Assembly: GCF_019737615.1 (NCBI RefSeq)
Contig: NZ_JAHKKS010000011.1
Coordinates: 88,407-152,406 of the forward strand
Direction: 5' to 3'
DNA from: Sphingobium xanthum
GTDB lineage: Bacteria; Pseudomonadota; Alphaproteobacteria; Sphingomonadales; Sphingomonadaceae
Length of the DNA stretch: 64,000 bases
Position numbers and translations under genes: made by a program
In this document: positions 9,512 through 21,030 of the stretch, piece after piece
How the letters are laid out: each line of letters starts with the position of its first letter
Numbering within the stretch: the first letter of the stretch is position 1
The notes under the pieces: model-generated
Seen by the model: the letters and a program-made list of their open reading frames with translations, nothing else
The model's database searches: none
What the model was told of the DNA's origin: nothing

Positions 9512-10441
9512 TCAGAGCTTTTCGGTCAGCTCCGGGACGATGCTGAACAGATCACCGACCAGGCCGATATCGGCGACCTGGAAGATCGGCGCGTCCTCGT
9601 CCTTGTTGATGGCGATGATGGTCTTGCTGTCCTTCATGCCGGCGAGATGCTGGATCGCGCCGGAGATGCCGACCGCGATATAGACGTCCGGCGCGACGAT
9701 CTTGCCGGTCTGGCCGACCTGATAGTCGTTGGGGACGAAACCCGCGTCGACCGCCGCGCGGCTGGCGCCGGTGGCGGCGCCGAGCTTGTCGGCCAGCGGA
9801 TCGATGATCTTGTGGTAATTCTCGCCGCTGCCCACGCCGCGCCCGCCCGAGACGATGACGCGCGCGCTGGTGAGCTCGGGACGCTCGGAGGCCGCGATCT
9901 CAGCGGAGACGAAGCTCGCGATGCCGGCGTCATTGCTGCCGCCGACGGCTTCGACCGCTGCGGAGCCGCCCTCGGCCGCTGCCTTGTCGAACGCGGTGCC
10001 GCGCACGGTGATGACCAGCTTCTTGTCGCTGGTCTGCACCTTGGCGATGGCATTGCCCGCATAGATCGGTCGGATGAAGCTGTCCGGCCCCTCGACGCCG
10101 ATGATGTCCGAGATCTGCATGACATCGAGCAAAGCGGCGACGCGCGGCGCGATGTTCTTGCCGTTCGTCGTGGCGGGCGCGAGGAAGGCGTCGTGATCGG
10201 CCATAAGGCCAACGATCAGCGGTGCGACATTCTCCGGCAGCTGATGCTCCAGGCTCGCATCGTCCGCGACATGCACCTTGGCGACGCCGGCGATTTTCGC
10301 AGCCTCGGCTGCGGCTCCCGCGCAGCCCTTGCCGGCGACGAGGAGATGCACTTCGCCCAGCCTGGCGGCGGCGGTCACGGTGTGGAGTGTCGCATCCTTG
10401 ACGCTCGCATTGTCATGCTCGACCAGAACCAGCGTCTTCAT
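9512..10441 (-). CDS. etfA: Electron transfer flavoprotein alpha subunit
   Basis: EtfA (309 residues) pairs with EtfB to pass electrons from acyl-CoA and related dehydrogenases to ETF-ubiquinone oxidoreductase. The C-terminal FAD-binding domain is clear: [30 protein letters not shown] and [14 protein letters not shown], then [15 protein letters not shown]. Its start ATG overlaps the etfB stop by four bases (ATGA), so the subunits are translationally coupled in the order etfB-etfA. The protein is cytoplasmic. Confidence 0.97.
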   Translation of the reverse strand: MKTLVLVEHDNASVKDATLHTVTAAARLGEVHLLVAGKGCAGAAAEAAKIAGVAKVHVADDASLEHQLPENVAPLIVGLMADHDAFLAPATTNGKNIAPRVAALLDVMQISDIIGVEGPDSFIRPIYAGNAIAKVQTSDKKLVITVRGTAFDKAAAEGGSAAVEAVGGSNDAGIASFVSAEIAASERPELTSARVIVSGGRGVGSGENYHKIIDPLADKLGAATGASRAAVDAGFVPNDYQVGQTGKIVAPDVYIAVGISGAIQHLAGMKDSKTIIAINKDEDAPIFQVADIGLVGDLFSIVPELTEKL

Positions 10442-11187
10442 GCGGCCACTCCCAGCGCCTTGAGTTTCGCGACCAGCTCATCGACGCTGGCGACCTTGAT
10501 GCCCGCCTGCCGCTTGGGCGGCTCGGTGACGTTGAGCGTCGTGTGGCGCGGGGTCATGTCGACGCCATAGTCGCCGGGCGTCTTGTTCGCGAGCGGCTTG
10601 GTCTTCGCCTTCATGATGTTGGGCAGGGAGGCATAACGGGGCTCGTTGAGGCGCAAGTCCGTCGTGACGATCGCGGGGAGCTTCAGCGCGACCGTCTCCA
10701 AGCCGCCATCGACTTCGCGCGTCACATTGACGGTCTCGCCGGCGACTTCGACCTTCGACGCGAACGTGCCCTGTGCCCAGCCGAGCAGGGCAGCGAGCAT
10801 CTGGCCCGTCTGGTTGCTGTCGTCGTCGATCGCCTGCTTGCCGAGGATCACCAGCCCCGGCTGTTCCTCGTCGGCAATGGCCTTCAGCAGCTTGGCCACC
10901 GCGAGCGGCTCTGCGACGCCGTCATGCGTCACCAGGATCGCGCGATCGGCGCCCATGGCGAGCGCGGTGCGCAGCGTCTCCTGCGACTTGGCTTCGCCAA
11001 CGGACACGGCGATCACTTCGGACGCGACGCCCTTTTCCTTGAGGCGAATGGCTTCCTCGACCGCGATCTCGTCGAACGGGTTCATGCTGAGCTTGACGTT
11101 GGCGAGGTCGACACCCGACCCGTCCGCCTTCACGCGCGGCTTGAGATTATAGTCGAGCACCCGCTTCACGGGGACCAGGACTTTCAT
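10438..11187 (-). CDS. etfB: Electron transfer flavoprotein beta subunit
   Basis: EtfB (249 residues) carries the N-terminal [10 protein letters not shown], the [12 protein letters not shown] segment, [16 protein letters not shown] (AMP-binding region) and the family signature [41 protein letters not shown] lies directly before ATG 11187. It is the first gene of the etfBA operon, and a palindrome of the LiuR type lies about 32 bases upstream. Confidence 0.97.
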   Translation of the reverse strand: MKVLVPVKRVLDYNLKPRVKADGSGVDLANVKLSMNPFDEIAVEEAIRLKEKGVASEVIAVSVGEAKSQETLRTALAMGADRAILVTHDGVAEPLAVAKLLKAIADEEQPGLVILGKQAIDDDSNQTGQMLAALLGWAQGTFASKVEVAGETVNVTREVDGGLETVALKLPAIVTTDLRLNEPRYASLPNIMKAKTKPLANKTPGDYGVDMTPRHTTLNVTEPPKRQAGIKVASVDELVAKLKALGVAA

Positions 11188-11218
11188 GGCGCTCTCCTTC
11201 TAGATCGGGCGCGTTGCT

Positions 11219-11244
11219 AATTGACGTTCACGTCAACGTCAATT
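11219..11244 (-). promoter_or_regulatory. LiuR-like (MerR family) operator upstream of etfBA
   Basis: A perfect 10-base inverted repeat (AATTGACGTT / AACGTCAATT, 6-base spacer) lies 32 bases before the etfB start. It contains TTGACGTTCACGTCAA, close to the TTKACGT-N2-ACGTMAA type site that regulon studies assign to LiuR, the MerR-type regulator of branched-chain amino acid and acyl-CoA catabolism. On the etfB strand a TTGACG within it could serve as -35 with TAGCAA as a weak -10. No liuR gene is in the window, so the regulator assignment is inference. Confidence 0.6.
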
Positions 11245-11687
11245 GAAATGCCGCTGGGCATATTCCGCCATCAATGGCTGGAAGCGTTCCATCGGCGGAA
11301 ACGTCTCGAAGCTGTGGGTGGCACCGGTCCTGGCCCAAGGCAAGGCTTCGCTCGTGTAGGTTTCCAGAAACGGCGGCTCGCATGGCGGGGTGTCCAGCAG
11401 CGTAGTGCGAACATTGACGATTTCCGCCATTCCTTCCGGGCGAGTATAGACCCAGCTCATGCAGTAGCTGCAGAAATGATGCTTGGGTGCGCCGTGCAAG
11501 CCGCCGATCACCGCCGCGCCCTCGATCACCTCGAATGCGGCCGAGAGATAGCAACTCGTCAGCGAGAAAGCGCTCGCCGACATGCGCTGGCAACCCCGGC
11601 AGTGGCAGGCTGCAGTGAACAAGGGTGCTCCGGTCACCCGGAAACGCAGCTTGCCGCAGCGACAGCGGCCCTCTGCCGGGCCGGTCA

Positions 11688-11688
<1 letters not shown>
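11239..11688 (-). CDS. GFA family (CENP-V/glutathione-dependent formaldehyde-activating-like) protein
   Basis: This 149-residue protein has the Zn-binding cysteine pattern of the GFA fold: [25 protein letters not shown] and [11 protein letters not shown]. Members bind two zinc ions, but most have no proven activity with glutathione adducts. The ATG at 11688 shares one base with the sucC stop (TGATG), so translation is coupled to sucC. Its own stop falls inside the etfB upstream palindrome. Confidence 0.88.
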
Positions 11689-12884
<1,196 letters not shown>

Positions 12885-12976
12885 GGCTGGGCTGAGCCTT
12901 TCAAGCAGAGAGCATGACTATGATGGCCGCGCCCATAGCGCAGCGCGGCGCGGAACGGTTCTGCGAAGTTGCAAAA

Positions 12977-13303
12977 TCAGCCGAGCGCGCAGCCCAGAGC
13001 GGCCGAGGCGGTGACCTTCATGATCTCGGGATCCTGCAGCGCGCGGATGCGGCGCAGGAACTGCTCGTAGCTGGTCTTGCGCAGGTCGGTCTCGGGCAGC
13101 TTCGAGAGCGAGCGCAGCTTGAGCAGCTGGTTGAGGCTCAGCTCCTGCGCCATGGGCCGAGCCATGCAGGTCGCCATCGGCTTGCTGAGGCCGGCATTGA
13201 CGAGACCGGTGCGCAGCTGCGCCTCGGGCGTGGCGCAGGCGGAGAGCAGGGCGAGGGCGAGCGCGAAGCTCAGAACGTGGGCGGCGCGGGGCAGGATGGG
13301 CAT
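12977..13303 (-). CDS. Small lipoprotein
   Basis: This 108-residue protein has a lipoprotein signal peptide ending in the lipobox LLSAC (Cys about residue 23). A helical domain with the repeated Lys/Leu segment SLNQLLKLRSLSKLPETDLR follows. Conserved-looking Cys residues (ATCMARP and the C-terminal ALGCALG) may pair in the periplasm. It is probably anchored in the envelope. Function is unknown. Confidence 0.65.
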   Translation of the reverse strand: MPILPRAAHVLSFALALALLSACATPEAQLRTGLVNAGLSKPMATCMARPMAQELSLNQLLKLRSLSKLPETDLRKTSYEQFLRRIRALQDPEIMKVTASAALGCALG

Positions 13304-13417
13304 GGCGCGCGCTATAGCGCCGCTCGATGAACGGCGCCAGAATGGCCGTGCGGATTGACCTGCCCCGCCGCGCGGCGCATCCCCGCGCGATCAGGGCCCA
13401 CGAGCCGAGGGAGACAT

Positions 13418-13813
13418 ATGGACCGCATCTTCAGCAGCATTTCGAGCTGCATGGCGACATGGGCGGGGCAGCCGCTGACGTTCATCCTCGCGGTGATGAT
13501 CATCGTCATCTGGGTGGTGAGCGGGCCGGTCTTCGGCTGGTCGGACACCTGGCAGCTGGTCATCAACACGGGCACGACGATCGTCACGTTCCTGATGGTC
13601 TTCCTCATTCAGAACGCGCAGAACCGCGACGCGAGCGCGATGCAGGTGAAGCTCGACGAGCTGATCCGCGCGGTCGAGAATGCGCGCAACGAGTATATCG
13701 GGATCGAGCATCTGACCGACGACGAGATCTGCCGGATCCGCGACGCGCTGGAAGCGAACGAATTGGAGAACGGCCGGGGCCATGGCCTCGGGCAGCTGAT
13801 CGAGCGCAGATAG
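13418..13813 (+). CDS. Low-affinity iron permease family protein
   Basis: This 131-residue protein matches the small bacterial Iron_permease (PF04120-like) family: two transmembrane helices (LTFILAVMIIVIWVVSGP and LVINTGTTIVTFLMVFLIQNAQNRD) and then a cytoplasmic helix AMQVKLDELIRAVENARNEYIGIE with LTDDEI. ATG 13418 is preceded by GAGGGAGA. The family is named from fungal Fet4, but metal transport is not proven for these short bacterial versions. Confidence 0.82.
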   Translation: MDRIFSSISSCMATWAGQPLTFILAVMIIVIWVVSGPVFGWSDTWQLVINTGTTIVTFLMVFLIQNAQNRDASAMQVKLDELIRAVENARNEYIGIEHLTDDEICRIRDALEANELENGRGHGLGQLIERR

Positions 13814-13839
13814 GGGCGAGCCGCGCGTGCCGGCCGCGC

Positions 13840-14148
13840 TCAGCCCTCGCTGGGCATGGCCTTGGGATCGACCGGCCAGGGGTGCGCCTTGGCCGGCTTC
13901 GACACCTCGAACGGGTCGGCGCTCTTGCGGGCGCGGCGGCTGGCCTGCGGCGGCGGAGGGAGCGATCGGGCCGCGGCAGGCGCGGGCGTGATCAGCGCAT
14001 CCTGATGCTCGGAGAGGCGCTTGCGGAGCCGGTCCGCGCCATCCTTCACCTGGGCCTTGAGGCCATCCAGCCTGCCTTCGGCATTCGCCTTGATGAGCCG
14101 GTTGCCGACGAAAGCGGCGACGGCGCCGACCAGAAAAGTCCTGAGCAT
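13840..14148 (-). CDS. Small hypothetical protein with N-terminal hydrophobic segment
   Basis: This 102-residue protein begins with a hydrophobic segment (MLRTFLVGAVAAFVGNRLIK), followed by a basic helix and a Pro/Ala-rich low-complexity region. AAGGAGG lies eight bases before the ATG, which supports translation. It converges with the iron permease gene. It could be a single-pass membrane protein. Function is unknown. Confidence 0.6.
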   Translation of the reverse strand: MLRTFLVGAVAAFVGNRLIKANAEGRLDGLKAQVKDGADRLRKRLSEHQDALITPAPAAARSLPPPPQASRRARKSADPFEVSKPAKAHPWPVDPKAMPSEG

Positions 14149-14175
14149 TTCTGCCTCCTTTCGGCTGGACCGCCA

Positions 14176-14292
14176 TTTGGCCCATGCCGGCCTGCAAATG
14201 GTGGTTCCGCGTGCTTCCGGTGCTCACGTACCGTAAGTACGCTGCGCTCCGGGTCGCACGAAACCACCATTTTCGCCTCGGCCTGAACCAAA
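14176..14292. repeat. Long imperfect inverted repeat
   Basis: Arms 14176-14214 and 14256-14292 are imperfect reverse complements. The best core is AAATGGTGGTTCCGCGTGC (14196-14214) against GCACGAAACCACCATTT (14256-14272). A small inner palindrome (CGTAC...GTACG) sits in the loop. It stands between two small minus-strand genes, upstream of the 102-residue gene, and looks like a mobile palindrome or a structured leader. No ORF with coding character covers it. Confidence 0.65.
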
Positions 14293-14387
14293 TGTCGATC
14301 CAGCCGAGTGTTCGTTCTCCCAACGTGCGGCGAGGCGCGCGGTTCCGCCGGATCGCAACGGTTTGTCGCATCCGGCGGACGTGACGC

Positions 14388-14729
14388 TCAGCGGCAGCGC
14401 ACCTCGCCGCGCTCGATGGCCCGGCCGGCGATCGCTCCGCCCGCTGCGCCGATGATCGTGCCGAGCGTCTTGCTGCCATTGGGCGCGATGATGTTGCCCA
14501 GCACGCCGCCCGCGAGGCCGCCGATGATGAGGCCCTTGGTGCCGTCCGGCTTCTGGCAGTAATAGCGGCCGTCATTGTCGCGATAGACGGTGTCGTTGCT
14601 GGTCAGCACATAATCGCCGCGGTCCGAGGCGTAGCCCGGCCCCTCGTCTCCGCCGACGCAGGCGGCGAGAGGGAGCGAGGCGGCCGCGACGGCGATCAGC
14701 GCGGTTCGGGGGAAAGCGGGGGTCTTCAT
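14388..14729 (-). CDS. Glycine-zipper 2TM lipoprotein
   Basis: This 113-residue protein has a lipoprotein signal peptide with lipobox LAAC (Cys about residue 24), a short soluble part (GDYVLTSNDTVYRDNDGRYYCQ) and a glycine-zipper region (GLIIGGLAGGVLGNIIAPNG, then TIIGAAGGAIAGRAIER). It resembles SlyB/Rick_17kDa-type outer-membrane-associated proteins. Two Cys residues in the soluble part and at the C terminus may form a disulfide. It probably acts in envelope maintenance. Confidence 0.8.
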   Translation of the reverse strand: MKTPAFPRTALIAVAAASLPLAACVGGDEGPGYASDRGDYVLTSNDTVYRDNDGRYYCQKPDGTKGLIIGGLAGGVLGNIIAPNGSKTLGTIIGAAGGAIAGRAIERGEVRCR

Positions 14730-14790
14730 GGCTCGTGCCTTTCTGGTTTCCTGTCCTGCTTGTTCCCAAACGTGCGGGGCGACCGCTTGT

Positions 14791-14916
14791 TCCTCCCCAA
14801 GCTCGTCTTGGGGAGGGGGACCGCGAAGCGGTGGAGGGGCAATGGCGCGACGCCGAATTCCCCTCCACCACGCCGCAGGCGGCGCGGTCCCCCTCCCCGA
14901 GCAAGCTCGGGGAGGA
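14791..14916. repeat. GC-rich double-palindrome repeat element
   Basis: A unit TCCTCCCC-loop-GGGGAGGGGGACC-hairpin-GGTGGAGGGG is followed by an inverted related copy that ends in GGGGAGGA. The whole forms several nested hairpins between two minus-strand genes. The same architecture recurs inside valS at 54959-55064. These look like copies of one palindromic element. Confidence 0.8.
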
Positions 14917-14921
14917 CCTTT

Positions 14922-15347
14922 TCAGTGCAGCTTGTGTTCCAGGCTGATCTCGGCATTGAGCAGCTTCGAGACCGGGCAATTGGCCTTGGCGCCCGCGGCG
15001 ATCTCGGCGAACTGGTCCGGGCTGATGCCGGGGACAGTGGCCTCCAGGGTCAGGTCCGAGCGGGTGATCGTGAAGCCGCCGTCCGACTGCTCCAGCTTGA
15101 CCGCGGCCTTGGTCTCCAGCGTGCCGTCCTTGAAGCCCGCGCGCTCCAGCGCGAAAGAGAGCGCCATGGTGAAACAGGCGGCATGCGCGGCGGCGATCAG
15201 CTCTTCCGGATTGGTGCCCGGCTCATCGCCGAAGCGGGTGCCGAAGCCATAGCCCTGCTCGGACAGCACGCCGGACTGGGTGGTGATGCGGCCTTTGCCG
15301 TCCTTGCCCATGCCTTCATATTTGGCGGATGCAGTGCGCGTGGTCAT
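14922..15347 (-). CDS. OsmC family peroxiredoxin
   Basis: This 141-residue protein of the OsmC/Ohr superfamily reduces organic hydroperoxides with a pair of cysteines. Both are seen: AAHAACFTMALSFAL (near residue 58) and AKANCPVSKLL (near residue 123). The N-terminal region KGRITTQSGVLSEQGYGFGTRF fits the YjfC/OsmC (not Ohr) branch. Length is normal for the family. The protein is cytoplasmic and monocistronic, with a GC-rich repeat just downstream. Confidence 0.92.
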   Translation of the reverse strand: MTTRTASAKYEGMGKDGKGRITTQSGVLSEQGYGFGTRFGDEPGTNPEELIAAAHAACFTMALSFALERAGFKDGTLETKAAVKLEQSDGGFTITRSDLTLEATVPGISPDQFAEIAAGAKANCPVSKLLNAEISLEHKLH

Positions 15348-15706
15348 GTGGGGACACTCCTGTTCGCTTGAGGGATGCCCGATATGGGGCGGGATTGTTG
15401 CAGGGGAAGGGCGGCCTTCCGATCCGCGCCGGAGCGGGGGATGATCGCGATGTTTACACCGATGTACACGCCTGAACGGCCATCGCGGAAGTTCACACCG
15501 AAGTTTGCATGAAGGTCACACCAGGGTCACACTATCGCGCATGTTTTGCGACGGCCGTTCCGTTCTCCGGGGCGGGCGTGCAGGGGCGACATGGCTTGAG
15601 GCGGAAAGGGTGGTGCGGTTCGTCATGGCGTCCTCCGGTAGCGCTTGGGGGACTCACCAGATGCCAAGCTTTTCGGGACGTAGGACAGCGCTTTTTCGCG
15701 GCCTCT
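15348..15706. other. Gene-free stretch with short TNACAC repeats
   Basis: No ORF here has coding character. Between about 15448 and 15535 there is a cluster of related short motifs (TTTACACCGATGTACAC, TTCACACCGAAG, GGTCACACCAGGGTCACAC). These look like repeated protein-binding sites or a decayed repeat. Function is unknown. Confidence 0.4.
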
Positions 15707-15886
15707 TCACCAGTCCCCGCCGGCGTCTTTGATAGCCTTGAGCAATGCCTCCTTGCTCTCGGTATTGCGTGGGATGTCGGCGTCGGTGATGCCGAGTTCG
15801 GCGCGGCGGAGGGCGATGCGCGCGCCGAGTTCGGCCATGTCGATGACCGGCTGGTACGGCTCAGCTTTTGAGGTCTTCGACGCCAT
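15707..15886 (-). CDS. Small hypothetical protein in a relic two-gene unit
   Basis: This 59-residue protein starts MASKTSKAEPYQPVIDMAELG and ends DIPRNTESKEALLKAIKDAGGDW, which has convincing codon use. Its start overlaps the end of another small reading frame that ends LDYLERRIREESLGDYGVEDLKS (about 15854-15970) and lacks a normal start codon. Two overlapping small frames of this size resemble a toxin-antitoxin or small-regulator pair that has lost its 5' end. I do not recognise the family. Confidence 0.45.
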   Translation of the reverse strand: MASKTSKAEPYQPVIDMAELGARIALRRAELGITDADIPRNTESKEALLKAIKDAGGDW

Positions 15887-15970
15887 AGTCGCCCAAGCTT
15901 TCTTCGCGGATGCGCCGTTCAAGATAATCGAGATCGGCGTCGGGGTGAAGGGCGAGCAGGAGGCGGGCGG

Positions 15971-16110
15971 AGCAAGGCAATCGGTGCCACTACCAATATC
16001 GTGATCGATGACGCTCTGATGAGCGAAGCCATAAAAGCCAGCGGCGCGCAGACCAAGCGCGAGGCGGTCGAGATGGGCCTCACGGGCGCGAGGAATCACG
16101 GTGCGGAAAA
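15971..16110 (+). pseudogene. VapB-type antitoxin remnant
   Basis: The frame from 15986 reads ATTNIVIDDALMSEAIKASG and then AQTKREAVEMGL, which matches the N-terminal DNA-binding ribbon and linker of VapB antitoxins (MATTNIVIDDxLMxEAxKxxGxKTKRExVE). There is no in-frame ATG or upstream start, and the similarity ends abruptly after EMGL, where an intact protein would continue for another 25-40 residues. No VapC PIN-domain toxin follows. It is a relic of a toxin-antitoxin module. Confidence 0.6.
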
Positions 16111-16418
16111 CGATCAATACAGTGATCGACGCGATGCATCATGGATAGGGTCGCGCTGCATTCATAGCGATCGGGATTTTGCCCCTTTTGTGGAGATGGG
16201 CCTACACCAATGTTGTGGTCGCAGCTTTCGATTAGGCTGGTAGTGCAACAATGCGTGCAAAGTGGTGGGCCGCGGACCTAATACATCGATCATTTCTCGT
16301 GGCTGTGTTCTCGCCGCTCGATCATGCCCCTGTCTCAGTTTGAGACGCAGCAATATTGTCTCTTGCTGCGAGCGCCTGCCGCGAAATAGAAACGCGGTTA
16401 GCGATCATCGGGGGTTCT
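16111..16418. other. Gene-free AT-richer stretch before PEP-CTERM gene
   Basis: No convincing ORF is present. Base composition falls toward AT from about 16120 onward, which marks the start of the AT-rich patch that includes the PEP-CTERM gene. It probably carries the promoter of that gene, but no clear -35/-10 pair could be picked. Confidence 0.35.
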
Positions 16419-17060
16419 ATGAAATTTTGGAAGTGGACAAGTTGTATCTTGGCGGCCTCATCGGTCATGTTCGCGATGCCGGTCCAAGCGGCTTATTTGA
16501 TAGATACCGGACCAGGAAGCCCCGCTCCCCAAGGTTGGAGTCTCAATACGTGGCAAAGTCTTGCAGCACGTTTTGTTTTAGATAATAATTCTAAAATAAC
16601 TTCCTTAGAAACATTTATGGGCGGCACTCGTAGTAATGCAAGTGTGTCTATATATCGAAATATATTTGACGATTCGACAATAATATCCAGTTTTAACTTT
16701 GAAACATTGCCCCACGATCCGATCAAGCCTGCCGGATTTTGGCAAGGTGTCGATGGAATTAATTTGAATTTAAGCGCCGGTACCTATTGGATTGCGTTTT
16801 CAAGTGACGGCATGAATTACTTGAATGACGTAATTCCAGCCCCCCTAGAATCCTATGCTGTCAAGTCGATATATAGTGGCTGGGCGTGGACGCCATCCTC
16901 CGTGATACAGTTCGGTGTGCGCATTAGTGGAGTAGAAATGCCAAGTGTCGGCAGCCCTGTTCCGGAGCCAGAAAGTTGGTTGACTATGGTTATAGGGCTC
17001 GTTGCTGCTGGTTCCGTCATGCGCCGCCGCTCGCATCCAGTAAACCTTGTGCATAACTGA
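16419..17060 (+). CDS. PEP-CTERM sorting domain protein (AT-rich)
   Basis: This 213-residue secreted protein has a signal peptide (MKFWKWTSCILAASSVMFAMPVQA), a beta-rich domain with tryptophans, and a C-terminal PEP-CTERM sorting signal: PVPEPESW, a hydrophobic helix (LTMVIGLVAAGSV) and MRRRS. PEP-CTERM proteins are processed by exosortase and tied to exopolysaccharide. The gene is much richer in A and T than its neighbours (AATAATTCTAAAATAACTTC is typical), which points to horizontal acquisition. GGGGGTT before the ATG is a weak ribosome site. No exosortase gene is in the window. Confidence 0.82.
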   Translation: MKFWKWTSCILAASSVMFAMPVQAAYLIDTGPGSPAPQGWSLNTWQSLAARFVLDNNSKITSLETFMGGTRSNASVSIYRNIFDDSTIISSFNFETLPHDPIKPAGFWQGVDGINLNLSAGTYWIAFSSDGMNYLNDVIPAPLESYAVKSIYSGWAWTPSSVIQFGVRISGVEMPSVGSPVPEPESWLTMVIGLVAAGSVMRRRSHPVNLVHN

Positions 17061-17224
17061 AAGGTTCGCCGAACTCGTTCGCTGATCTATGGTGGAATTA
17101 AATATCCACCTAGATCAGCCGCACATGCAATGTCATCGACGGTCTCGGAAAACATGCCAGTAGTCGCAAAAATCGCATAGGAAAATTTAGAAAACTTGTT
17201 GTCTAGACCTTCAGATTCCAGCGT

Positions 17225-20149
<2,925 letters not shown>

Positions 20150-20156
20150 GCCGCGT

Positions 20157-20171
20157 GTTCTATCTTCGTTC
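20157..20171 (-). promoter_or_regulatory. LexA (SOS) box of uvrA
   Basis: GTTC-TATCTTC-GTTC matches exactly the alphaproteobacterial LexA site GTTC-N7-GTTC (GAAC-N7-GAAC on the uvrA strand). It begins eight bases before the uvrA ATG, so LexA bound here would block transcription or early elongation of uvrA. uvrA is a classic SOS gene in this class, which supports function. Confidence 0.8.
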
Positions 20172-20448
20172 TGGAGGATGTGCCAGAGGGGAAGATAGGA
20201 GCGGCGCGTGCGATTCGGTAGAGGGAAGCGAATTCGGGGCCGGAGATGCTGACAGCATGGTGTCAGCAGCATGGTGCGGCCGGTGTCGGTCGTGCGGTGC
20301 GGGCGGCAGGAACCAGTTCCCGCAGCGCGCGTTATCGTCTGGCTGGGGGTGAATGGATGGTCATGGCAATGCATGCGAGGGCGAAAGCGTCCTGTGGGTC
20401 GATTGACGGTTTCTTCAGCCTCCGGACCTCTGCGGCACGGGCCGCATC

Positions 20449-21030
20449 ATGACATTCGTTGCTCCTGCTCTGACACCCGATGGCCGCGAAACGACCGGGC
20501 GCAAGGGCTTTCATGCTCGACTTCGCGCGGCGACGCGCGCCTGTCATGACAAGGTCGATGCGCTGTTCGGCCAGTTCGATCTTGCCGACGCTGCCTCGTA
20601 CGGCAAGTTCCTCACGGCGCATGCCATGGCGCTGGTGCCGGTCGAGGACTGGGCGGACGTCGGGCGGCTGATCCCCGGCTGGAGCGGGCGGAAGGTTGCG
20701 CTGTATGAGGATCTGGCGGCGCTCGGCCTGACTTTCCCGCCGTTCGAGCCGCTGAGCTGGCCGCGCGATCCGGCGGCGCGCTGGGGCGCGGCCTATGTGA
20801 TCGAGGGATCGCGGCTGGGCGGCCTCATGCTGTCGCGCTCGATCGGCGAGGGTCTGCCGCGCGCCTATCTTTCCGCCAGGCATGGCCCGGGCGGCTGGCA
20901 ATCGCTGCTGCGGGCGATGGAAGAGAAGGCCGAGCAGGGCGGCGAACGCTGGGAGGCTGAGGCCTTTGCGAGCGCCGAGCGCACATTCGGGCTTTATGCC
21001 CATGCGGCGCAGCTTATGACGGCCCGATGA
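20449..21030 (+). CDS. bphO: Biliverdin-producing heme oxygenase
   Basis: This 193-residue heme oxygenase of the BphO type opens heme to biliverdin IXalpha, the chromophore of the phytochrome encoded next. The proximal heme ligand is His33 in ATRACHDKVDALFG. ALVPVEDWADVGRLIPGW, then AYVIEGSRLGGLMLSRSI (distal helix), are typical. Its stop overlaps the bphP start as ATGA, so chromophore and apoprotein are made together. No clear ribosome site precedes ATG 20449, and a leaderless or weakly initiated message is possible. Confidence 0.93.
   Translation: MTFVAPALTPDGRETTGRKGFHARLRAATRACHDKVDALFGQFDLADAASYGKFLTAHAMALVPVEDWADVGRLIPGWSGRKVALYEDLAALGLTFPPFEPLSWPRDPAARWGAAYVIEGSRLGGLMLSRSIGEGLPRAYLSARHGPGGWQSLLRAMEEKAEQGGERWEAEAFASAERTFGLYAHAAQLMTAR

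Noticed and set aside
14791..14916. Direct- and inverted-repeat region considered as CRISPR
   Set aside because: There are no regularly spaced repeats with unique spacers; the pattern is two nested palindromes.
15505..15732. 75-residue plus-strand frame in the region after osmC
   Set aside because: No ribosome site, no recognisable sequence and Arg/Ser-rich content typical of chance frames.
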